NCBI RefSeq assembly: GCF_017874735.1
Contig: NZ_JAGGLV010000017.1
Coordinates: 1 to 64,000, forward strand
DNA from: Paenibacillus silagei
Lineage (GTDB): Bacteria > Bacillota > Bacilli > Paenibacillales > Paenibacillaceae
Direction of reading: 5' to 3'
DNA length: 64,000 nt
This document shows, in pieces, positions 57,275 to 64,000 of the stretch. Position numbers and translations under genes: made by a program. Under the pieces are notes generated by a model, which worked only from the letters and a program-made list of their open reading frames with translations, ran no database searches and had not been told where the DNA came from. The stretch's first letter is position 1; every line of letters starts with the position of its first letter.

Positions 57275-58114
57275 ATGAATGGTGTAAATTATTCCGTTTT
57301 AATGTCCGTTTATCATAAAGAAAATCCTAATTATTTAAGAGAAAGTATATTAAGTATATTACAACAGAGTGTGCTGCCTAACGAGATTATTATGGTTAAA
57401 GATGGGGAATTAACTATTGAACTTGAAAAGGTTTTAGATGAGTTTGGTGAAATTGAAATCTTTAAGACTATTACTCTAAAACATAATGTTGGACTTGGAA
57501 TAGCATTAAGTATTGGTTTAAAGGAATGCAAAAATGAATTAATAGCACGTATGGATACAGACGATATATCTGATCATAATAGATGTGAAAAGCAATTAAA
57601 AAAGTTTGTTGAGAACAGAAACTTAAGCGTTGTTGGAACAGCAGTTGCAGAATTTATTGATATTCCAAGTAATATAGTAGCATATAAAGAAGTTAAAATT
57701 GATAATAAAGAAATTAAAGATCAAATGAAATTTAGAAACCCAATAAACCATCCGAGTGTTATGTTTAGAAAAGCTGACGTATTGAAAGCTGGAGGTTATA
57801 AAGATTGGTGGCTAAACGAGGACTATTATCTTTGGATAAGAATGATGCAACAAGGATTCATTTTTCAAAATATTAATGAACCTTTGGTGAAAATGAGAAT
57901 AACGAATGAAACATATACTCGAAGAAGTGGAGTGAAATATTTTATTACTCAAAAGCGTTTATTTAATTATATGTTAAAGAATGATTTGATAAATATATTC
58001 GAATATTTATATAACAATGTATTAAGATTAGTAACACGTATTTTGATTCCTAATAAAATAGTGAAAATACTATATTTAAAATTTTTAAGGAGTAAAGGAG
58101 TAAATCATGATTGA
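57275..58114 (+). CDS. Glycosyltransferase family 2
   Basis: A 279-residue GT2 enzyme. The start (YSVLMSVYHKENPNYLRESI), PNEIIMVKDGELT, the nucleotide-binding NVGLGIALSIGLKECKNELI and the DXD motif in ARMDTDDIS are clear; a second acidic motif is in WWLNEDYYLWIRMMQ. It adds one sugar of the repeat unit in the cytoplasm. Overlaps the next gene by 8 bases. Confidence 0.88.
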   Translation: MNGVNYSVLMSVYHKENPNYLRESILSILQQSVLPNEIIMVKDGELTIELEKVLDEFGEIEIFKTITLKHNVGLGIALSIGLKECKNELIARMDTDDISDHNRCEKQLKKFVENRNLSVVGTAVAEFIDIPSNIVAYKEVKIDNKEIKDQMKFRNPINHPSVMFRKADVLKAGGYKDWWLNEDYYLWIRMMQQGFIFQNINEPLVKMRITNETYTRRSGVKYFITQKRLFNYMLKNDLINIFEYLYNNVLRLVTRILIPNKIVKILYLKFLRSKGVNHD

Positions 58115-58838
58115 AAGAAAACTACACTATGTATGGATGGGAAAAGGGCAAAAATCAGAATTGATTATGAAATGTATAAAAAGTTGGGAGAAATATATGA
58201 GTGATTTTGAAATCATTGAATGGAATGAAGATAATTTCAACATAGAGATAAATCAATTTGTTAAAGAAGCATATGAGAATAAAAAATGGGCTTTTGTTTC
58301 TGATTATGTAAGATTACATGTCCTTTACAATCATGGAGGGATTTATTTAGATACAGATATGGAGATACTTAGACCACTTGATCGCTTTTTAGAGGTTAGT
58401 GCTTTTAGTGGGTTTGAAAGTGCCGAATATATTCCAACTGGTCTGATAGGGGCTGTCCAGGGTCATCCTTGGATTAAAGACCAATTAGAATATTATAATG
58501 ATGCCTTATTTATTAATAGTAACAGAACTCTTAACCTGACACCTAATGTAGTTAATATTACAAATATGACCATTGAGGACTATGGGCTAGTTTTAAATAA
58601 TAAATATCAAATACTGAAAAATGATTTGCATATATATCCAAAGGAATACTTTTGCCCAAGTGACTATGGTGATTCAAATAAACAAAAGGAAAAAAAAATT
58701 ACAACCAACTCATACAGTATTCATCATTACAACGGCTCATGGTTATCTCCAAGTGGGAAGTTAAAAGTGAAAATTCGAAATTTGATTGGTAAATCAGAGA
58801 TAAATAAGATCAAAACTATAATAAAAAGAGGAATGTAG
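58107..58838 (+). CDS. Glycosyltransferase family 32-like (DXD sugar-binding)
   Basis: A 243-residue enzyme with the GT32/OCH1 start (IERKLHYVWMGKGQKSELIM, KCIKSWEKYMSDFEIIEWNE) and the DXD site in YNHGGIYLDTDMEILRPLD after WAFVSDYVRLHVLY. Such enzymes add mannose, galactose or similar to a growing repeat unit. Start overlaps the previous gene. AGGAGTAAAGGAG lies upstream. Confidence 0.88.
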   Translation: MIERKLHYVWMGKGQKSELIMKCIKSWEKYMSDFEIIEWNEDNFNIEINQFVKEAYENKKWAFVSDYVRLHVLYNHGGIYLDTDMEILRPLDRFLEVSAFSGFESAEYIPTGLIGAVQGHPWIKDQLEYYNDALFINSNRTLNLTPNVVNITNMTIEDYGLVLNNKYQILKNDLHIYPKEYFCPSDYGDSNKQKEKKITTNSYSIHHYNGSWLSPSGKLKVKIRNLIGKSEINKIKTIIKRGM

Positions 58839-58839
58839 T

Positions 58840-59949
58840 GTGCTGAATTATTTGATGCATGGACTTAATTCTTTTGCAATAGCATGGATAGGATTCGTTT
58901 TTTTAAGTTTATTTTTTTTTAGACTAAAAATAGAAAGAAATGTCCTTCGACTAACCATTTATATTACAGTTTTTTCTCTTTCCGTTTTTGCATATAATTA
59001 TGAACCAACAGTATTTACTGATTTGTATAGGTATTACGAGATACTAAATATTATGCGTTATACTGGTTCTTCATTCTATAATTCCCAAGAATTGATTAAC
59101 GTATTCTTGTTTAATTTAGTTGCAAAAACTCCATACAATCAACTCTTACCATTCACTGTGACTTTGATTCGTTATGGTTTGTTGTTTGGATTAATATATA
59201 AATTTATCAAATTATACAACATAGAGAATTATCTATTCCGATTCTTCATAGTATTTTACTTTGCGTTTATTCCATTAATTGAATCCATTTCTGGGGTGAG
59301 ATATTATCTATCTATTACTATTTTTGGAGTTATTTTAATTAATGAATTTTATTTTAATAGAAAATCGCTGTACAAAATTTTATATGTCTTCCCGTTATTA
59401 ATACATACCTCATCCGTTATGTTTCTGGCATTGAGATTACTAGTCATAGATAAGGTCTACCGAATTATTAGACCCTTTAGATTTATTATTATATTTTGGA
59501 CATTCTTTTCTTTTGAAATTTCATTTTTTTTACAAAAAATTAATACGAGCTTTACATTGTCCGCAGCTAGAATGTTAACTTTTTATACTGAGGAAGACAG
59601 GACTATAAGCTTAAGATTAACTATAGCTAGATTTATAATGATTTCTGTGATATACGCTATGTTTTGTATAATAAAGAAAAAAGATAAAATAATTTACAGT
59701 AATAATTTTAAAAATTATGTTTTTTTGGAACTAGTATTACTATTTTCTTTTGGATCAGTTTTTCACGATGTGTTTTTTCAAAGAAATATATTTTTTATTG
59801 TTCTGATATGTATGCCTATGTTTTATGATTTTTTCAAAAGTGAGTTTATAGAATATAGATTAAAAAGAATATTTAAAGTTATTATTTTAGTATTATCGAT
59901 TGGAATGTATTTAAATCAAATTTATGGAATCATTTCTGGATACTTTTAA
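58840..59949 (+). CDS. Polysaccharide polymerase, EpsG/Wzy-like
   Basis: A 369-residue protein with about ten membrane spans (SFAIAWIGFVFLSLFFFRLK, LTIYITVFSLSVFAYNYEPT, FFIVFYFAFIPLIESISGVR). The segment FTDLYRYYEILNIMRYTG and the loop SGVRYYLSITIFGV are typical of the EpsG family, which joins lipid-linked repeat units outside the membrane. The start is GTG at 58840, 1 base after the previous stop, with AAAGAGGAA upstream. Confidence 0.85.
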   Translation: MLNYLMHGLNSFAIAWIGFVFLSLFFFRLKIERNVLRLTIYITVFSLSVFAYNYEPTVFTDLYRYYEILNIMRYTGSSFYNSQELINVFLFNLVAKTPYNQLLPFTVTLIRYGLLFGLIYKFIKLYNIENYLFRFFIVFYFAFIPLIESISGVRYYLSITIFGVILINEFYFNRKSLYKILYVFPLLIHTSSVMFLALRLLVIDKVYRIIRPFRFIIIFWTFFSFEISFFLQKINTSFTLSAARMLTFYTEEDRTISLRLTIARFIMISVIYAMFCIIKKKDKIIYSNNFKNYVFLELVLLFSFGSVFHDVFFQRNIFFIVLICMPMFYDFFKSEFIEYRLKRIFKVIILVLSIGMYLNQIYGIISGYF

Positions 59950-60009
59950 AGTACATGATTTTTTCTGGTTTGATATTTTAAACTAGATATATGATATGAG
60001 GAGTAAATG

Positions 60010-60903
60010 ATGATAGAAATCACAATTTTTACACCAACTTATAACAGAAAAAGTACATTGCGTAGATTATACCAGTCATTAACTATTCAAAGTTGTTATG
60101 ATTTTGAATGGTTAGTTATAGATGATGGATCTACAGACGGAACATTTGAATATCTTGAAGAAATATCAAAAAAAGAGGAAAAATTCAATATACGTTATTA
60201 TAGATTTTCTAATGGTGGAAAACATCGAGCTATTAATAAAGGATTGGATTTAGCTAAAGGGCAGTACTTCTTTATTGTAGATTCCGATGATTATTTAACT
60301 AATATCAGTATTCAAAGTATTAATACATGGATAGAATCTATTTCGGAAGAAAAAAAGAAATTTGCTGGTGTATCAGGTTTAAAAGGTTATACATCAAGCA
60401 AGATGGTAGGTAGAACTTTTAATGGGAATAATTTGAGTTGCACAGCTCTAGATACACAAAAATTTAATATTTCTGGAGATAAATCAGAAGTTTATAGAAC
60501 AGAAATCATGAGGGAATATAGATTTCCTGAAATAGAAGGTGAGAAATTTATTACTGAAGCAGTTGTATGGAATAGAATTGCCAATGATGGTTTTTTAATA
60601 AAATACTTCAATGAAATAAATTATGTATGCGAGTATAGAGAGGATGGTTTAACCAAAAAAATTGATGAATTGTTCTGTAGTAATTTTAGAGGTTACACAT
60701 TATATATAAAAGAGCTTATTGAATTCACTAAAATTCATAAGGTAAAGATACGTGCAATTATGGCATATGGATATCGTGGAAGACTAATTAAAATCCCTTA
60801 TAAAGTTATGTCCGATAATATAAAAATCTCAACAGGAAGATTATTTGTCCTAACTAAAATTGGAGTGCTAATTAAATTATTAAGAGGTTTTGTAAAGAGG
60901 TGA
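60010..60903 (+). CDS. Glycosyltransferase family 2
   Basis: A ~297-residue GT2 enzyme: ITIFTPTYNRKSTLRRLYQS, YDFEWLVIDDGSTDGTFEYL, NGGKHRAINKGLDLAKGQYF and DXD in FIVDSDDYL. The middle (TEAVVWNRIANDGFLIKYFN) matches enzymes of surface-polysaccharide loci. Two adjacent ATG codons (60007, 60010) are possible; the second is better spaced from GAGGAG. Confidence 0.9.
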   Translation: MIEITIFTPTYNRKSTLRRLYQSLTIQSCYDFEWLVIDDGSTDGTFEYLEEISKKEEKFNIRYYRFSNGGKHRAINKGLDLAKGQYFFIVDSDDYLTNISIQSINTWIESISEEKKKFAGVSGLKGYTSSKMVGRTFNGNNLSCTALDTQKFNISGDKSEVYRTEIMREYRFPEIEGEKFITEAVVWNRIANDGFLIKYFNEINYVCEYREDGLTKKIDELFCSNFRGYTLYIKELIEFTKIHKVKIRAIMAYGYRGRLIKIPYKVMSDNIKISTGRLFVLTKIGVLIKLLRGFVKR

Positions 60904-60906
60904 AAT

Positions 60907-61863
60907 ATGAGTAATAAGCTTGTCGTATCAATTATTGTTCCTATTTATAATGTTGAACAATATCTAGTGCGTTGCCTAAAAAGTCTTGTAAATCAAACAT
61001 ACAAAAATATTGAAATTATTCTTGTTGACGATGGATCACCTGATAATTGTGGAGATATATGTGATGAATACTCTAAGCGAGATAATAGAGTGAAGGTAGT
61101 TCATAAGAAAAATGGCGGTCTATCTGATGCAAGGAACAGTGGGCTAAAAATTGCACAGGGTGAGTTTGTACTTTTTGTTGATAGTGATGATTTTATTGAA
61201 CTTGATGCTGTAGAGAAGTTGCTTGCATATGCAAATGAAAACAGATTGGATGTTGTGTGTGGGAATGCTTATAGGATAAAAGATGCGAATTCTTCTAAGT
61301 ATATAATGATAGGTGGTACATCTAACAATAAAGTAATGACAGGTGAACAATATCTTGTTGATTGTATAAAGTATAAAAAATTTTCTGTGGCAGTTTGGAC
61401 TAGGATGTATCGAAGAGATTTGATACAAAATAATAATATATATTTCACAAGGGGCTTATTACATGAAGATGAAAACTGGACGCCAAAATTATTGTTAGCA
61501 GCGGAGAGAGTGGGCTATCTTAATTACTCATTTTATAATTATCTTATTCGTGATAACTCAATTACACAAACGGGGGATAAAAGAAAACATGTCGCTGATG
61601 TTATAAAAACGTGTGTAGAACTAGAACTCGAATACAATAAGCTTAATATTAATAGAGTAAATAAGAGAGTGCTAAAAGATTATTTAGTAAGATTGTATAT
61701 TAATACGTGTACATTTGGCGAATACGATAAAAAGATTTATTCTTCTCAAATAGACAAAAAATTTCTAATAAGAAATTCTTATTTATTTAAAACGAAATTA
61801 GAGATAATTGTATTTATATTAAACATCTCGCTATATAGAAGTATAAAACTTAGATTTAGTTAG
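60907..61863 (+). CDS. Glycosyltransferase family 2
   Basis: A 318-residue GT2 enzyme of the common EpsJ/WcaA-type: VSIIVPIYNVEQYLVRCLKS, IEIILVDDGSPDNCGDICDE, NGGLSDARNSGLKIAQGEFV and DXD in LFVDSDDFIELDAVEK. The acceptor-side GLLHEDENWTPKLL (ED motif) is present. AAGAGGTG precedes the ATG, 3 bases after the previous stop. Confidence 0.92.
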   Translation: MSNKLVVSIIVPIYNVEQYLVRCLKSLVNQTYKNIEIILVDDGSPDNCGDICDEYSKRDNRVKVVHKKNGGLSDARNSGLKIAQGEFVLFVDSDDFIELDAVEKLLAYANENRLDVVCGNAYRIKDANSSKYIMIGGTSNNKVMTGEQYLVDCIKYKKFSVAVWTRMYRRDLIQNNNIYFTRGLLHEDENWTPKLLLAAERVGYLNYSFYNYLIRDNSITQTGDKRKHVADVIKTCVELELEYNKLNINRVNKRVLKDYLVRLYINTCTFGEYDKKIYSSQIDKKFLIRNSYLFKTKLEIIVFILNISLYRSIKLRFS

Positions 61864-61935
61864 TAAGATTAAAAAACGATTAACTAAGTCTTGGGGAAAA
61901 ATGAAGTGAATTAAATACTAGGAGGGAAACGAGGT

Positions 61936-61980
61936 ATGATAACAGCAATTTTGTGTTTTTTCATTCTCGGAAAAAAATGA
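61936..61980 (+). other. Possible 14-codon leader ORF coupled to the next gene
   Basis: An ATG at 61936 follows a near-perfect AGGAGGG (61920-61926). It encodes MITAILCFFILGKK and stops at 61980, overlapping the ATG of the next gene (ATGA). A run of seven A lies in front of the overlap; one extra A would fuse this peptide to the downstream protein. Confidence 0.5.
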
Positions 61981-63488
61981 GGATCAATCATATTTTAACA
62001 GATTATTTTTGTGAAAGTCATAATATCGATTTAAATAAAGAATACGAAATTGAAGAAATAGATGCTTCTGATTTAATAGTTTCAGAAAGAATAGATTTAA
62101 TTGCAAAAATAAAATATATAGAATTTAGAGAAAAAGGATATGATTTAACATACATAAAGAAACTTTATAGTGCTCATATAGAGGCTTTCTCAGATGGAAC
62201 ATATATAGAACCTGGAAACGAAGCTAAGAACTCAATTGAAGATTATCTGGATACATTTGATTCACTAATTGATGATATTAAGAAACAAGGTATTAATCCT
62301 GACAAATCTGTCATACCTGTGGGGAAGAATAATACAATTCTTGATGGAGCACATCGTATTGCAATTGCTGCTTACTTTAAGCAAAAGGTACCAGTAATTC
62401 GATTTAATGATTTATCAGTGAGTTATGGCACGTCATTTTTTGAAAACAGATTATTAGATAATGAGTATATTGATTATTTAGTTACTGAATATTGTAAAAT
62501 CAAAAAAAATATATATTTTTCATGTATATGGCCAGTTGTGTATAATGAAATGGACAACAATGTAATCGAAGAGCTAATTGGAAAATATGCAACTTTGATT
62601 TATAAGAAAAAAGTTAAATTAAGTTATGAAGGTTTACAAAATTTTATGATTCAAATTTATTCGTCACAACAATGGACAGGGAATTTGAAAAATCGTTACT
62701 CAGGAATTCATAGTAAAGTTGAAGCTTGTTTTAATAAACATGGATATATATCAGTATATATTTTAGAATGTAAGGACGGATTAGAAAAGATACTTGAGTT
62801 AAAGTCAGATATCCGTAAAGTTTTTAATGTTGAGAATCATAGCATTCATATAACTGATAATGATTTTGAAACAGTTCAAATATGTAATCTTTTATTAAAT
62901 GAAAATTCAATTGATTTTTTAAATAATGGAAATCCTCTTTGTTATTTGGAGTTTTGTAACAAAATTTCTTCATTTAAAGATACTATAATTAATTATAACT
63001 TGTCACTTGAAGAATTTTTAGTTGATTCAAGCGCTTCTTTAGCACTATATGGTTTAAGAGATGCAGCAGATATAGACTTTATGACAATTGCAAGCGAATT
63101 TAAACAAATTGAATCTAATGATATAAATAATCATCATAAATATATTAAATTATACGAAACGAGCATTGATGATCTTGTTTTGAATCCTAATAATTTTTTT
63201 TCTTACAATGATGTGAAATTTATTACATTAAAGAAGTTACGGGAATTTAAAAAAAACAGAGATGAAATAAAAGATAGAAATGATGTTAGATTAATTGATG
63301 TTGTATTGTCAGGAAAGAAACATAGAAAAATGAATTTTTATAAATTCAAACATTTGGTTGCGAAGAAACATAGAAACATCAAATCTTTTATCAAATTTAA
63401 AATAAAAAAAATATTGAAAGCAATTGGTTTATTTGAGCTCTTTAAAAAATTTTACCATTCTATAATGAATAGAGTTGGTAAATGGTGA
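61977..63488 (+). CDS. ParB/Srx-like and nucleotidyltransferase-like protein of the polysaccharide locus
   Basis: A 503-residue cytoplasmic protein I cannot name. At about residues 110-135 (SVIPVGKNNTILDGAHRIAI) it shows a ParB/sulfiredoxin-like motif (DGAHR), a fold that includes nucleases, CTPases and free-serine kinases. At about 353-372 (SSASLALYGLRDAADIDFMT, D365-I-D367) it resembles the active site of nucleotidyltransferases. It ends with a basic region. The ATG at 61977 lacks its own Shine-Dalgarno and is probably translated by coupling to the short leader ORF; an in-frame GTG at 61953 is an alternative. It might modify the polysaccharide or its precursor; the role is unknown. Confidence 0.6.
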   Translation: MRINHILTDYFCESHNIDLNKEYEIEEIDASDLIVSERIDLIAKIKYIEFREKGYDLTYIKKLYSAHIEAFSDGTYIEPGNEAKNSIEDYLDTFDSLIDDIKKQGINPDKSVIPVGKNNTILDGAHRIAIAAYFKQKVPVIRFNDLSVSYGTSFFENRLLDNEYIDYLVTEYCKIKKNIYFSCIWPVVYNEMDNNVIEELIGKYATLIYKKKVKLSYEGLQNFMIQIYSSQQWTGNLKNRYSGIHSKVEACFNKHGYISVYILECKDGLEKILELKSDIRKVFNVENHSIHITDNDFETVQICNLLLNENSIDFLNNGNPLCYLEFCNKISSFKDTIINYNLSLEEFLVDSSASLALYGLRDAADIDFMTIASEFKQIESNDINNHHKYIKLYETSIDDLVLNPNNFFSYNDVKFITLKKLREFKKNRDEIKDRNDVRLIDVVLSGKKHRKMNFYKFKHLVAKKHRNIKSFIKFKIKKILKAIGLFELFKKFYHSIMNRVGKW

Positions 63489-64000
63489 GTACTACAACAT
63501 CAAGAAGTGTTAACTCGATTAGGAATATGATTTTCGGAATTGGAAGTCAATTGATTATTTTGATTATGTCTTTTATAGGAAGAAGTGTGTTTATAAAGTT
63601 TCTTGGAGCTGAGTTTTTAGGAGTAAATGGGCTCTATAACAATATTCTTACAGTATTATCGTTGGCAGAGCTTGGAATAGGTAATGTTATGATATATAGT
63701 CTTTATAAACCACTCTCTAATAATGATAGATTCACTATTCGGGTATTGCTTAATTATTACAAAAAAATATATAGAATAGTTGCCCTGGCTGTTTTAATTA
63801 TAGGGTTACTTTTGATTCCGTTTTTGAATATTATTGTTAACAGCGATATCTCGAATAGTAATCTCATCCTATACTATGTTTTATTCTTGATGAATTCTGT
63901 AGCTTCTTATTTCTCGGTTTACAAAGCAATTTTGATAAATGCTGATCAAAAGATATATATAGTTAAAGGTTTACAAACGGCAGTCATTATAGTAAAAGAA
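63482..64000 (+). CDS. Polysaccharide flippase (Wzx-like), cut by the window end
   Basis: The first 173 codons of a membrane protein open to the end of the window. It begins VSTTTSRSVNSIRNMIFGIG and continues with spans such as SQLIILIMSFIGRSVFIKFL and VALAVLIIGLLLIPFLNIIV; FLGAEFLGVNGLYNNILTVL and LAELGIGNVMIYSLYKPL are typical of Wzx-type translocases, which move lipid-linked repeat units across the membrane. The ATG at 63482 overlaps the previous stop by 7 bases; a GTG at 63485 is possible. Confidence 0.85.
   Translation, partial: MVSTTTSRSVNSIRNMIFGIGSQLIILIMSFIGRSVFIKFLGAEFLGVNGLYNNILTVLSLAELGIGNVMIYSLYKPLSNNDRFTIRVLLNYYKKIYRIVALAVLIIGLLLIPFLNIIVNSDISNSNLILYYVLFLMNSVASYFSVYKAILINADQKIYIVKGLQTAVIIVKE

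Overview
The window looks like a chromosomal segment of a Paenibacillus-type Gram-positive spore former. The reasons are a spore-germinant receptor operon, a ysoA/tig/clpX/lonB/lonA/ysxC neighbourhood as in Bacillus, an S-layer-homology protein beside exopolysaccharide genes, strong Shine-Dalgarno sites with frequent GTG/TTG starts, and intergenic repeats. The species assignment is inference.

Layout. 1-744 is non-coding, with part of a dispersed repeat and a terminator. 759-3758 holds an NfeD/SPFH membrane pair behind a SigW-like promoter, a cupin and an aldo/keto reductase. 3910-9786 is a Nik/Opp-type ABC importer operon plus a methyltransferase; its promoter overlaps a perfect Zur-type operator, so zinc or a zinc-metallophore complex is a likelier substrate than nickel. 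asnB is convergent to it. 12377-31504 is bounded by two identical tRNA-Arg(TCT) genes facing each other. Each is followed by tandem copies of a ~142-146 bp unit ending in the tRNA 3' tail, then by a ~180 bp dispersed repeat, so the ~18 kb between them is flanked by ~600 bp inverted repeats. That segment carries a 51-bp minisatellite, a T-box-controlled argS with an in-frame 15-bp repeat, small unknown genes, a SNF2/SWIM helicase, a TetR-autoregulated ABC-2 exporter, a pstSCA operon without pstB, and a compact RQC-like/81-aa/SEC-C gene trio.

31658-47423 is core protein quality control (ysoA-like, tig, clpP, clpX, lonB, lonA, ysxC) with ispG and a ger operon inserted. 47525-64000 is a surface polysaccharide locus: tyrosine phosphatase, SLH protein, chain-length regulator, tyrosine kinase, sugar dehydratase, two exported proteins, the priming glycosyl-1-phosphate transferase, then strongly AT-rich strain-specific genes (epimerase, four glycosyltransferases, polymerase, a ParB-like/nucleotidyltransferase-like protein and a flippase cut by the window end). 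The abrupt base-composition change at about 56.3 kb marks where the conserved assembly machinery gives way to horizontally exchanged repeat-unit genes.

The best candidates for something undescribed are the tRNA-Arg tail-repeat arrays and the inverted-repeat architecture they create, the RQC/81-aa/SEC-C trio, the Zur-controlled Nik-type importer with its methyltransferase, and the ParB-like/nucleotidyltransferase-like protein behind a leader ORF and an A7 tract.
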